DNA from: Spirirestis rafaelensis WJT71-NPBG6
GTDB lineage: Bacteria > Cyanobacteriota > Cyanobacteriia > Cyanobacteriales > Nostocaceae
NCBI GenBank assembly: GCA_019359015.1
Contig: JAHHID010000006.1
Location: forward strand, 85,547-149,546
Direction: 5' to 3'
Length of the DNA stretch: 64,000 bases
Shown: piece by piece, positions 52,761 through 62,190 of the stretch
How the letters are laid out: every line of letters starts with the position of its first letter
Position numbering within the stretch: position 1 is the stretch's first letter
Translations under genes and position numbers: made by a program
Notes under the pieces: generated by a model
Told to the model about the DNA's origin: nothing
Database searches by the model: none
The model's input: the letters and a program-made list of their open reading frames with translations, nothing else

Positions 52761-52907
52761 GCGCGATTTTAGTAACGAAACGCGCGATTTTAGTAACGAA
52801 ACACGCGATTTTAGTAACGAAACACGCGATTTTAGTAACGAAACACGCGATTTTAGTAACGAAACGCGCGATGTTAGTAACGAAACACGCGATGTTAGTA
52901 ACAACGA
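52761..52907. repeat. 21-bp tandem repeat array, 7 copies
   Basis: Seven copies at 52761, 52782, 52803, 52824, 52845, 52866 and 52887 of a unit like GCGCGATTTTAGTAACGAAAC; the first base alternates G/A and the last two copies have GATG for GATT. Unrelated in sequence to the array at 33359 except for the period. It ends about 260 bp upstream of the TpsA-like gene. Confidence 0.92.
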
Positions 52908-53165
52908 CAGCTTGTTTCAACACAAAAAGCGTAGATATCACAGGAAATGGTTTGAAAAAGCAATGCTGGATTATCTAAAAATCGCTTTTCTGTTTATTTC
53001 ATTTTTGCAGTATATCTGAGTAACTGTGGCGATCGCACTTAAACCTATATAAAATTATATACACAGTTATTAACATTTTTGGTAAAAATTGAACAACCTT
53101 ACATAGTGTGGTTTACTCATTAACAGTGTACTGAAGTAAACATCGCAATATTGGGAGAGAGTACA

Positions 53166-56100
53166 ATGTCCGGCTTGGGAATTACTCGTTGGGGCTGGTT
53201 GTTAGGTATTGCGATCGGTGCCATGTCGCAGATACTCGCTGTTTCTGTAAATTACGCTAATGCTCAAATTACACCAGATGGCACTCTACCCAATAATTCC
53301 AATATCAGATTAGAAGGTAATACTTTTAACATCACTGGCGGAACCCAAGCTGGAAGCAACTTATTTCACAGTTTCCAACAATTTTCTATACCTACTGGTA
53401 ACACTGCCTTTTTCAACAACGCTCTTGACATTGGGAACATTATTAGCCGGGTAACAGGTGGGTCAATCTCTAACATTGATGGTTTGATTCGAGCTAACGG
53501 TACAGCTAACGTGTTTTTGATTAATCCGTCGGGGATTGTTTTTGGTCAAAATGCCAGTTTGAATATTGGCGGCTCATTTTTGGCAAGTACAGCGAGTAGT
53601 CTGAAGTTTGCAGATAATTTTGACTTCAGTGCAACTGCTCCACAAACCACACCGTTGCTAACTATTAGTGTTCCGATTGGTTTGCAATTTGGAGCGAATC
53701 CGGGAAGTATCCGAATGGCATCTGTTGCAAACAATAGCAGCGGTACAAGCGTTGGGCTTCAAGTCAACCCAGGAAGAACCTTGGCGCTAGTGGGTGGTGA
53801 TGTGAGATTGGATGGTGGCTTGTTGCAGGCTGCAAATGGTCAAGTCGAGTTGGCAGGAGTAAGTGGTTCAGGAACGGTAAATCTTCAGGTTAATAATAAC
53901 AATCTTTCCCTAAGTTTTCCTGTGGATATACCAAGAGCGGATGTATCCCTATCCAACGCTGCTAAAGTTGATGTTACTGATAATGGTGCGGGTAGTGTAG
54001 GAATCACTGCCCGTTCCATTGATATTTCCGGAGGCAGTAAGATTTCTGCTGGAATCAAAAAAGAAGCAGAAATTAGCTCTGTGCCAGGAAATATTACGCT
54101 CAATGCCACGGGGGTAGTAACAATCGAGCAATTGAGCAGAATAACCAACATGGATGCTGAGGGTACTACGGCTAATGCAGGTAACATCAGTATTCAAGCA
54201 GGTGAGATTCTCGTTGATAACCGGGCTAGTGTTCCTAACCGGGATGAGGCTGTTCTTCCAGCACTAGATACGAGTAGCAGCGGAAAGGGACGTGCCGGAA
54301 ATATATCACTCTCTGCTACTGGCGAAATCACTTTAATCGGACAAGATGCCAACGGTCAGGATCAGGTAATATCTACCTTCGACAGGCAAGGACTCGGAGG
54401 TGGAGACATATCACTCTCTGCTGCTGGCTCTATTTTATTATCCAATGCTTATCTGCTAGCGGGTAGCAACAGCGCAAATGGAGGAAGCATATCATTAGTT
54501 GGCAATGATACGTCTATAGCTAACAATAGCTCGCTAATAACCGGAACTGGTGGAGGAAATGCAGGAAATATAACAATCCAATCCTCTGGTGATGTCTCTA
54601 TCAAACGTAGCTTGCTTTTGACTAGCGTTGGTAGGGCTCTAAAAGCTAATGCTGGTGATATCAACATACGCGGGCGTTCTGTTTCTGTAACTGACGGGGC
54701 AGAATTAACAGCTAGATTGTCAAGCGGTAGTGGAAAAGCCGGAAATATTTCGATTAACGCTGTTGATAAAGTGGAAATATCAGGCAACGATCCATTTCAT
54801 CGGATGGGTGGCGATCGGGCAAACAGTTTCCAAAATACTGTGTTGACGACGCGTACTCAAGAAAATGCCATAGGGAATGCAGGTAATATCACTATTCAGG
54901 CACCAGAGATTCTTGTCAATAATCGTGTTGGCAATGAAAATGAGATTTTTCCAGCACTAGATGCTAGAAGTGGAGAACAGGGACGTGCTGGAAATGTATC
55001 ACTCTCTGCCACTGGCTTAATCACTTTAATTGGACAGGATGCCAATCCTGAAACAGATCAAGTGATATCTACCTACGACTTGAAAGGATTGGGAGGCGGA
55101 GATATATTACTTTCCGCTGCTGGTATTGCTTTATCAAATGCTTATCTGCTAGCAGGCAGTGAAAAAGCAAATGGGGGAAATATATCACTACTTGGTAACA
55201 ACTCTGTATCTATAGCTGACAATAGCTCACTGATAACCGGAACTAATGGAGGAATTGCCGGAAATATCACAGTCAAATCTGCTGGCAATGTATCTATTCA
55301 AAATAGCTTGCTTCTTACTAGCGTCGGCGGTGAGTTAGCAGGTCAAGCTGGTGATATCAATATCAGCGGGCAATCTGTTTTTGTGGCTGACGGTTCCGAG
55401 CTGACTGGCATATCGTCTAGGGGTGGTGGAAACTCTGGCAATATTAGCATTAATGCGAAAGATATAGTAGAAATCTCCGGGAGAGAACCAATCCCAAACT
55501 CAAGGGGCGATCGCTCCACAACCTATTTTTATACTACGTTAACAACGCTCAGTGATGAGATGGCTAATGGTACGGCAGGTAACATCAATATTAATACTGA
55601 TAAATTACGTGTATTAGATGGGGCAGCTATAGCAGCCGACAGTAATAGCGACTTCCGGGGCGGTGATATCATGGTTAATGCCAAAGTCGTTGAGCTTTTT
55701 GGTGGCGGACAAATTCTCACGACTGCTCGAAGTAGGGGTAATGCCGGTAACATCTTCCTTAATGTCGGTGATGGCATCGTCTTATCAGGCACTAACCCAA
55801 ATTATGCCGAGGAGCCACCTAGATTTAACAGAAGAGTGGAAGCAGTTAGCCCTAGTAGTGGTTTATTTGCAAATACTGAACTTGGAAGTTCCGGTAATGG
55901 CGGCACTATAGAAATTAACTCAACAAATTTAAGCATTAATAACGGCGCAGGTATTGGAATTAATAGTAATGGTCAAGGTAGTGCTGGAGGATTTTTAAAC
56001 ATAAATGCTCGTGATTCAATTGGGCTTACCGATGGCTTTATTACCAGTGGGTTGGGTAGTCAGGCAATCGGTCAGGGAGGTGAAATCAATCTGACTGCGA

Positions 56101-58163
56101 GATCGTTGTCTTTAACTGATGGCGCGAAAGTGGTAGCCAGTACCTTGGGTCAGGGTGATGCAGGTATAATTAACGTACAAGTAAAAGATCGGGTTTCGCT
56201 AACTAACAATAGCCAGATTCAAAGTACTGTGGAATCAGGGGCGGTGGGTCAGGGAGGTGAAATCAAATTGAATGCTGGTGAGCTGTCTTTAAATGATGGC
56301 GCGAAAGTGGTAGCCAGCACCTCTGGTCAAGGTAATGCAGGCAACATTAATATTGATGCGCCAAATGGTTCGGTCAGCATTTCTGATTCAAGTGGACTGT
56401 TGACCCAAACGAATTTTGATACAGGCAAGGGTGGTATTATCGCAGTCACGACCAAAGGCTTTGAAATTAGCAATAATGCGACTTTAAATGCCACAACCAA
56501 TTCTGCAAGTGATGGTGGTAGCGTTATTATCAATGCTAATACTTTTGATGCGGTCAGTGGTGGCAAATTACTAACCACCACATCTGGTAGTGGAAATGCC
56601 GGAAATATTAGTGTTAATGTTGGCGATCGCTTTTTCCTATCCGGTGCAGGTACTGATTTACTTGCAAATACTGCTCCTGGAAGTTCCGGCAATGGCGGCA
56701 GTATAGAAATTAACTCAACAAACTTAAGCATTAATAATGGCGCAAGTATTAGAATTAATAGTTCAGGTCAAGGTAGTGCTGGAGGATTTTTAAACATAAA
56801 TGCTCGTGATGAAATCAGCCTTGCCAATAGCTCTATTACTAGTGACTTAGGTAGTCAGGCAATCGGTCAGGGAGGTGAAATCAATCTGACTGCTGGTGAG
56901 CTGTCTTTAACTGATAGCGCGAAAGTCGTAGCCAGTACCTCTGGTCAGGGAAATGCAGGTCGAATTAACGCACAAGTAAAAGATCGGATATTGCTAACTA
57001 ACGATAGCCAGATTCAAAGTACTGTAGAATCAACGGCTACAGGTAATGGAACACAAATCAGTATTTCTGGGCGCTCGCTCTCTCTCAACAATAACAGTCA
57101 AATTACTGCTCAAAGCCAGGGAAGAGGTAATGCAGGCAATATTAATATTGATGGGAATACTTTTGATGCAGTTAGTGGCAGCAAACTACAAACCACCACA
57201 TCTGGTAGTGGAAATGCCGGAAATATTAGTGTTAATCTAGGCGATCGCTTCTCTGTTTCCGGTGCAGATACTGGTTTATTTGCAAATACTGAACTTGGAA
57301 GTTCAGGCAATGGTGGCAGCATTTTCATCGACCCCAGAACTGCGGTAATTCAGGATGACGCAGGAGTGACTGTAGGCAGTCGAGGTACTGGAATTGGTGG
57401 TAACATTCAGATTCAAGCAGACAGTTTGAAGTTAGATAACAGAGCCTTTCTATCAGCAGAAACCGCTAGCACCCAAGGTGGTAATATTGAAATTAAAAGT
57501 GAGGGGTTGCTACTTTTACGCCGCAATAGTCTGATTTCTACTACCGCAGGCAATGCAGGGCAGGGTGGAAATGGCGGTAATATCACCATCAATTCCGCCA
57601 ATGGCTTTATCGTCGCCGTCCCCCAAGAAAATAGTGACATCACCGCCAATGCTTTCACCGGCTCTGGAGGTAGAGTTAATATTACAGCAAGTGGGATTTA
57701 TGGCATTGAGTCTCGCCCACGTCCCACTGAGCTAAGTGACATTACTGCGAGTTCTGAACGTGGGGTACAAGGCACTATTGAAATCAACACGCCCAATGTT
57801 GACCCGAATCGAGGATTATTGCAGCTGCCCGCAGGTTTAGTAAATACTCCAAGGCTGGTTTCCTCTAGCTGTGCAGCCTTTGACAATAAGGGTAGCGAAT
57901 TTATTGTCACCGGACGCGGCGGTTTACCCCCCAGCCCTGACGATTTCCTCGGTGGTGATGTGGTTTGGACTGATTCTCGCTTGAGCGCCACTACAGCACA
58001 AAATCAATCCCGGACATCTGCGACGAAACCCGCAAAACCAAAAGCGATAGAAATTGTACCAGCTACTGGTTGGGTGTTTAACGACAAAGGGGAAGTAACG
58101 CTTATTTCTTCTGCACCTGACGCTACTGCTTCGCTGTCTCCTCCTACTTGCGCTCAACAGTAA
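53166..58163 (+). CDS. Large TpsA-like exoprotein with filamentous-haemagglutinin N-terminal domain
   Basis: 1665 residues. The ATG at 53166 has GGGAGAG upstream; the TTG at 53151 precedes that site. Signal peptide 1-33 (NYANA-QI), then a TPS secretion domain with SNLFHSFQQFSI and ANVFLINPSGIVFG (NPSGI). The rest is a long beta-helix of Gly/Asn/Ser repeats (GNAGNISIN-type). Two internal direct duplications with about 700- and 800-bp period are visible. The protein ends with a short Pro/Lys-rich tail and a C-terminal Cys. Such proteins are exported by an outer-membrane TpsB; none lies in the window. Likely a cell-surface adhesin or matrix protein. Confidence 0.92.
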   Translation: MSGLGITRWGWLLGIAIGAMSQILAVSVNYANAQITPDGTLPNNSNIRLEGNTFNITGGTQAGSNLFHSFQQFSIPTGNTAFFNNALDIGNIISRVTGGSISNIDGLIRANGTANVFLINPSGIVFGQNASLNIGGSFLASTASSLKFADNFDFSATAPQTTPLLTISVPIGLQFGANPGSIRMASVANNSSGTSVGLQVNPGRTLALVGGDVRLDGGLLQAANGQVELAGVSGSGTVNLQVNNNNLSLSFPVDIPRADVSLSNAAKVDVTDNGAGSVGITARSIDISGGSKISAGIKKEAEISSVPGNITLNATGVVTIEQLSRITNMDAEGTTANAGNISIQAGEILVDNRASVPNRDEAVLPALDTSSSGKGRAGNISLSATGEITLIGQDANGQDQVISTFDRQGLGGGDISLSAAGSILLSNAYLLAGSNSANGGSISLVGNDTSIANNSSLITGTGGGNAGNITIQSSGDVSIKRSLLLTSVGRALKANAGDINIRGRSVSVTDGAELTARLSSGSGKAGNISINAVDKVEISGNDPFHRMGGDRANSFQNTVLTTRTQENAIGNAGNITIQAPEILVNNRVGNENEIFPALDARSGEQGRAGNVSLSATGLITLIGQDANPETDQVISTYDLKGLGGGDILLSAAGIALSNAYLLAGSEKANGGNISLLGNNSVSIADNSSLITGTNGGIAGNITVKSAGNVSIQNSLLLTSVGGELAGQAGDINISGQSVFVADGSELTGISSRGGGNSGNISINAKDIVEISGREPIPNSRGDRSTTYFYTTLTTLSDEMANGTAGNININTDKLRVLDGAAIAADSNSDFRGGDIMVNAKVVELFGGGQILTTARSRGNAGNIFLNVGDGIVLSGTNPNYAEEPPRFNRRVEAVSPSSGLFANTELGSSGNGGTIEINSTNLSINNGAGIGINSNGQGSAGGFLNINARDSIGLTDGFITSGLGSQAIGQGGEINLTARSLSLTDGAKVVASTLGQGDAGIINVQVKDRVSLTNNSQIQSTVESGAVGQGGEIKLNAGELSLNDGAKVVASTSGQGNAGNINIDAPNGSVSISDSSGLLTQTNFDTGKGGIIAVTTKGFEISNNATLNATTNSASDGGSVIINANTFDAVSGGKLLTTTSGSGNAGNISVNVGDRFFLSGAGTDLLANTAPGSSGNGGSIEINSTNLSINNGASIRINSSGQGSAGGFLNINARDEISLANSSITSDLGSQAIGQGGEINLTAGELSLTDSAKVVASTSGQGNAGRINAQVKDRILLTNDSQIQSTVESTATGNGTQISISGRSLSLNNNSQITAQSQGRGNAGNINIDGNTFDAVSGSKLQTTTSGSGNAGNISVNLGDRFSVSGADTGLFANTELGSSGNGGSIFIDPRTAVIQDDAGVTVGSRGTGIGGNIQIQADSLKLDNRAFLSAETASTQGGNIEIKSEGLLLLRRNSLISTTAGNAGQGGNGGNITINSANGFIVAVPQENSDITANAFTGSGGRVNITASGIYGIESRPRPTELSDITASSERGVQGTIEINTPNVDPNRGLLQLPAGLVNTPRLVSSSCAAFDNKGSEFIVTGRGGLPPSPDDFLGGDVVWTDSRLSATTAQNQSRTSATKPAKPKAIEIVPATGWVFNDKGEVTLISSAPDATASLSPPTCAQQ

Positions 58164-58420
58164 ACTAGTAGAGAAATTGTGGATATAGGCGATCGCTTTT
58201 CTCCTGATTTCATTTTCAAAGCTGATTGCGATCGCACCTATTTCAAATCATTGTCAGTCCCAACCAGGAAATCGGATTGCTAGAACTTGGCTAAATACCT
58301 AATGCAGCAAAGACTGCGTTACTAGCTTCGCTGATAACTGTTCGGGTTCGCTTCGGTTTAATCGTGTCAAACACTCTAACGCCATAATTCCGATATGGCG
58401 ATTGAGAAAGTATTCACTTA

Positions 58421-58594
58421 GGGACTTCCAAAGAATAAAATATTCCAAAAAAAACAAAAGACAGCATCTTTATAAGAATGATAATCATTAGGAGGGGGGA
58501 GAAAGGGGGTGAAGGGGCTGCCGACGGCAGCCCCTTCACTCCCAAGAATGATTATCATTTTAAATAATGGCATAATTTATTTTTTGGAAGTCCC
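58421..58594. mobile_element. MITE-like element with TTA target duplication and two Fur-box-like palindromes
   Basis: Terminal inverted repeats GGGACTTCCAAAGAATAAA (58421-58439) and its complement (58576-58594) match at 18 of 19 bases and are flanked on both sides by TTA. Inside are AATGATAATCATT (58477-58489) and AATGATTATCATT (58547-58559), both with the 6-1-6 core of a Fur box and exact complements of each other, around a strong GC hairpin (58511-58537, 12-13-bp stem, 1-3-base loop). No transposase inside. It lies between two convergent genes. Confidence 0.65.
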
Positions 58595-58637
58595 TTAATT
58601 CTTAATAGACGCGCTACTTTGCCCTTTTGCTCTTGAA

Positions 58638-59531
58638 TTACACTATGGCTGCGTAAGTCTTAGTAGTGGCTGAAGTCCCAAAAAAAGTACGCAATTCGTT
58701 TTGCAAGTGGTGGAAGAAAGTTTCCTGTATGTGAGCTTGTTTGGCAAATCCTACCCCAGCCCAAGCTATAATTTGCGCTTGGGATGCAGAGGTATACTGC
58801 GCGGCTAAATTCAATGCCGTTAAGGCATCATGTGAGTGATCCGCTTCTACACCGATGGTATTTTCTGTCCCGTGAATCACTACCCAATACCAAGGACTGA
58901 CGATACCTTTCTCAAAGCTGATTTTATTGCGCTTGATGAATTGACCAAAGCTATTATTGCGATGTTCGGAAAAGAGTACGGTATTGATAATGCTGAATTC
59001 GTTTCCACCAACCGTCTCTGTCGCTGCATGGAATCCCATTGCCTCTACAAGACTGCAAAGATCCGTTGGATCGGCGTGATATCCAGCTTCGACTTGCGGT
59101 AGAATTTCATCTAACCAAGTGCCTGATGCAGCCATCTCAGCAATTTCTTCAGCCGATAAATCGGCATACTCTGCCAATTTATCTAGCAGCGCATACGATA
59201 AGGTACGGTGAGAAACTCCGGTTCTGGGATCGCGAAACTCCTCAATGGATGCCGTAAATACCTTAGCTGCAACATCCATTGAACGCTCTGCATGTTCTGC
59301 TATACAACAGGCTGGATCGTTAAATAGCAAACTCGAACCAATTGTGCTAGCTAGAGTAGGCACTACAAAGCTGTATGTTCTGCTATAGCGAGCAAACCTC
59401 TGCATAAACCAGTAGAGGGCTTTAGGATTGATAACTGCATCTCTACTGGTACTCTCCATCAAACGGTTTATGCGGTTAATATCAATCCAAGGCTGAAAAT
59501 CTTGCAATGCAATCATGAGTTTATTAGCCAA
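58638..59531 (-). CDS. DUF3865-like (heme-oxygenase-fold) protein, tentative
   Basis: 297 residues, all helical, no signal peptide. Blocks such as FMQRFARYSRTYSFVVPTLA, AEHAERSMD, HADPTDLCSLVEAMGFHAA, and VEADHSHDALTALNLAAQ recall the CADD/DUF3865-like proteins of the heme-oxygenase-like diiron group, in which Glu and His side chains bind two metal ions; the EHAE, EADHSHDA and HHLQNE regions could provide them. I cannot fix the family with certainty, and the substrate is unknown. A MITE with Fur-like boxes lies 44 bp beyond its 3' end. Confidence 0.6.
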   Translation of the reverse strand: MANKLMIALQDFQPWIDINRINRLMESTSRDAVINPKALYWFMQRFARYSRTYSFVVPTLASTIGSSLLFNDPACCIAEHAERSMDVAAKVFTASIEEFRDPRTGVSHRTLSYALLDKLAEYADLSAEEIAEMAASGTWLDEILPQVEAGYHADPTDLCSLVEAMGFHAATETVGGNEFSIINTVLFSEHRNNSFGQFIKRNKISFEKGIVSPWYWVVIHGTENTIGVEADHSHDALTALNLAAQYTSASQAQIIAWAGVGFAKQAHIQETFFHHLQNELRTFFGTSATTKTYAAIV

Positions 59532-59589
59532 TAGTGGTTGCTAAAGTGTTATGACCTGAGGCAGTCGAAGAATTTGAATTACTACCTTG

Positions 59590-59945
59590 GCTCGACTTTA
59601 TCCATTTTCTAGCAATGCGATGGCTAACGCTGAAAGCTTTGCTGACTTTTCACGGGAAGTTCTCAAACCACGAAACAGCGTGCTTTTTTCCACAGCCTTA
59701 TTGCTAATAGTGGTTAATTAATGACTAGGAACAACGGAAAAATCAGGTCTTGGAAAACCCTCTCCCTCTGACTTTCCACATGCCGTGAAAAGTCAGGAAA
59801 GCTTTGTAGAACGCTAGTTTTACTTTTTCGATTTCACCATAATCAGTGACATCGAAAAAGCTTTTGCATTCATAGCTAGGATTTTTGCCGTATAAAAAGA
59901 ACCAAATAAAAAGAACCAAGCTCTTAATTTTGGATAAAGTCGAGC
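59590..59945. mobile_element. Nested inverted-repeat element without coding capacity
   Basis: Outer arms: 15-bp perfect complement (59590-59604 with 59931-59945, GCTCGACTTTATCCA). Inner arms: 24 bases with 22 matches (59632-59655 with 59783-59806; core CTGACTTTTCACGG). Also a 14-bp tandem duplication (ATAAAAAGAACCAA) near 59892-59919. No reading frame. Looks like a decayed insertion sequence or a composite MITE. The remainder of 59946-60442 is AT-rich with no supported gene. Confidence 0.5.
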
Positions 59946-60427
59946 TTAGATGCTAGGTAATAAAGCGCCAAAAAGCCTAGTTGAATTGATATCCTCAGTT
60001 AAATAAATATTGTGCTACCTGAAATGGTAGAAGAGTTTATTTCGACTTCAAAGATAATCTAATAAATGATTAATATCCGTCCACCGTAGAAATACCGAAT
60101 TATTATATTTTTTTCATATAGCTATGAATAAATATAAATATTTATACAAAGTAACAGCAAGGTAGTTTTTCAGGCTGATTGCAGATAGTTCGTTGGATGC
60201 GATCGCTTTAGGTGCAATACTGCAAATGGTTAGCGCACTTAAGCGACTCAAAACTAGACTTCTTGCAAAAGTCAAAAGTTAGGAGTCAGGAGTCAGAAGT
60301 AAAATTTGCTCTATATCTGGCTTTTGAGTTGAAAAGCTGTACAGACGGGAAAAGGGCAATCTGCTGTATGGGCAACCACGAGAGTAGGGGAAGCGAATTG
60401 TATCAGGATTTTTGTGAAACGGTATAA

Positions 60428-60462
60428 ACTCTTAATTGGCAATTAAAGAGTAATTTTTTTAC
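60428..60462 (+). terminator. Imperfect hairpin with T-run
   Basis: ACTCTTAATTG and CAATTAAAGAGT form a stem with one bulge, followed by AATTTTTTT on the plus strand. No plus-strand gene is firmly supported upstream, and it overlaps the stop region of the minus-strand GerMN gene. Confidence 0.45.
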
Positions 60463-61048
60463 CTCTTTCGGTGAAGCGAACGTTTTTAATATTTAATTGA
60501 GCATTGCTTGTCAAACTTTTGCGGAGACTACCAAATAAAGCAAACTGTTCACAATGGGAAAGAGAAACCAGCTGCCGCTTAGACTCTGGAGATATTCGGA
60601 AATCTACGGTGGCTATACGATTTTTTACACTAACACGATAACCAGATAAGCTAAAGTCGCCTGTATCTTGTTGCTCTATGATTTTATCCACAATACCTGT
60701 CGCAGGTTTTTCCGCTGGCACTAAAACTTTATTAGGAATCAGTTCTTGACATTCTGCGTCACTTGTATATAGGGTAAGATTGATAGTCTTGCCAGTGGCA
60801 GATTCAGAAGTTGACGAAGCGGTATTTTGAGTAAAGGGTTCTGTAGAAAACGGCTGCTCGACGCTTGATTTAGCTGTTAGTTCATCCTCGGTTGGGATTT
60901 GGGATGAACCGTTGCTGCTTGGTGTTATTGTGGTTGCTGTAGCCGTTTCGTCAACATTACGAGATGCTTGGTTTGAACTACAACTGCTGACGCTGGCAGC
61001 GATCGCTACAACAATAAAGGGGACAATATATTTTTTACTTATATTCAT
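60443..61048 (-). CDS. GerMN-domain lipoprotein
   Basis: 201 residues. Signal peptide with a lipobox-like ASVSSC (Cys23), so probably a membrane-anchored lipoprotein. A Thr/Ser/Glu-rich linker (about 25-85) leads to a GerMN-type domain: INLTLYTSDAECQELIP, then GIVDKIIEQQD, GYRVSVKNRIATVDF and the SPESKRQLVSLSHCEQ and LFGSLRKSLTS helix. GerMN domains occur in spore-germination and cell-envelope proteins; cyanobacterial function is unknown. Monocistronic, divergent from rsmA. Confidence 0.85.
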   Translation of the reverse strand: MNISKKYIVPFIVVAIAASVSSCSSNQASRNVDETATATTITPSSNGSSQIPTEDELTAKSSVEQPFSTEPFTQNTASSTSESATGKTINLTLYTSDAECQELIPNKVLVPAEKPATGIVDKIIEQQDTGDFSLSGYRVSVKNRIATVDFRISPESKRQLVSLSHCEQFALFGSLRKSLTSNAQLNIKNVRFTERGKKITL

Positions 61049-61231
61049 AATTTTATAGCTGCTGTGTTATTTTATCAACTTCAAAGTGGGTGGTATAAAA
61101 TCCGCAAAAATTATCGAGAAGTGGTATGAGTTAATTTTGGTCGAAATCAAAGCGATCGCGCTTTTGATGGTGACAATCTTATTTTCACAAGCTAAATACG
61201 GAAACATACATAGAATTTAGGAGCAATATAG

Positions 61232-62098
61232 ATGATAAGAGCACGCAAGAACTTTGCCCAGCATTGGCTCAAAAGTGAAAAGGCACTTCAGTCAATAGTA
61301 GAAGCAGCTGAATGTCAAGGGAGCGATCGCGTTCTGGAAATTGGACCCGGTACCGGCATTCTCACTCGTCGTTTATTACCCAACGTCAAATCTTTACTTG
61401 CTGTGGAAATTGACCGGGACTTGTGCAAATTATTAGCCAAACAACTGGGTAAAAGTGATAACTTTTTACTTCTGCAAGGAGATTTTCTTACTCTAGATTT
61501 ACCATCTAATCTTGCAGCCTTTCCAGCTTTTCAAAACCCAAATAAAGTTGTTGCTAATATTCCCTACAACATCACCGGACCAATCATAGAAAAGCTACTT
61601 GGTACTATTGCCAAACCAAACCCCGAACCATTTGATTCAATTGTACTACTAGTACAAAAAGAAGTAGCAGAAAGGTTATATGCTAAACCTGGTTCAAAAG
61701 CCTTTGGAGCATTAAGTGTGCGGGTACAATATTTAGCTGAGTGTAAGTTAATTTGTACAGTACCCGCAGCTGCATTTTCCCCACCACCAAAAGTAGATTC
61801 AGCAGTTCTGCGGTTAGTTCCCTACCAAATAGAACCAGCAGCAAATGACCCGCGACAATTGGAAACTTTGGTAAAGTTAGGATTTGCGGAAAAGCGCAAA
61901 ATGTTAAGAAATAATTTGCAGTCGATTGTAGAACGCGCCAGCCTGACACAATTACTGGAACAATTAGAGATAAATCCTCAAGCTCGTGCTGAAGACCTTA
62001 GTGTCTCTCAATGGGTAGCACTGGCAAATCAATTAGAAATCAGAAGTCAGGGGTCAGTAGTCAGTAGTCAGGAGTCAGGAGTTACGAGTCAGGACTGA
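61232..62098 (+). CDS. rsmA: 16S rRNA (adenine1518/1519-N6)-dimethyltransferase
   Basis: 288 residues (KsgA). Dimethylates the two adenines of the 3'-end loop of 16S rRNA. Start RARKNFAQHWLKSEKAL, SAM motif LEIGPGTGILTRRLL (36-50), and catalytic NIPYN at 109-113. The final 17 residues (SQGSVVSSQESGVTSQD) are encoded by a SCAGTAGTCAGGAGT-type repeat and are not part of the family; the normal end would be near WVALANQL. RNA-binding C-terminal domain precedes it. GGAGCAATATAG lies before the ATG. Probably leads into ispE after a short repeat spacer (93 bp). Confidence 0.96.
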   Translation: MIRARKNFAQHWLKSEKALQSIVEAAECQGSDRVLEIGPGTGILTRRLLPNVKSLLAVEIDRDLCKLLAKQLGKSDNFLLLQGDFLTLDLPSNLAAFPAFQNPNKVVANIPYNITGPIIEKLLGTIAKPNPEPFDSIVLLVQKEVAERLYAKPGSKAFGALSVRVQYLAECKLICTVPAAAFSPPPKVDSAVLRLVPYQIEPAANDPRQLETLVKLGFAEKRKMLRNNLQSIVERASLTQLLEQLEINPQARAEDLSVSQWVALANQLEIRSQGSVVSSQESGVTSQD

Positions 62099-62099
62099 A

Positions 62100-62190
62100 A
62101 AATTAAAAGTCAAGAATAACTCCGAACTTTCAACTATTAATTCCCAATTCCTAACTTTTAACTCCCAAGTCCTAATTCTTAACTTTCAAC
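62100..62190. repeat. Short tandem repeats between rsmA and ispE
   Basis: Repeated AACTTTCAAC, CCCAATTCCTAAC and CCCAAGTCCTAA pieces, degenerate heptamers continuous with the repeat that ends the rsmA frame. Confidence 0.6.

Noticed and set aside
52696..53019. Frame of 107 codons with RDFSNET heptads over the second 21-bp array
   Set aside because: Same reason as the other array; the minus strand is also open through it, and no start signal is seen.
60212..60427. Plus-strand frame of 71 codons ending just before a terminator-like hairpin
   Set aside because: Part of it is an AGGAGTCAGAAGT repeat; no ribosome binding site and no conserved look. The nearby hairpin is the only support.
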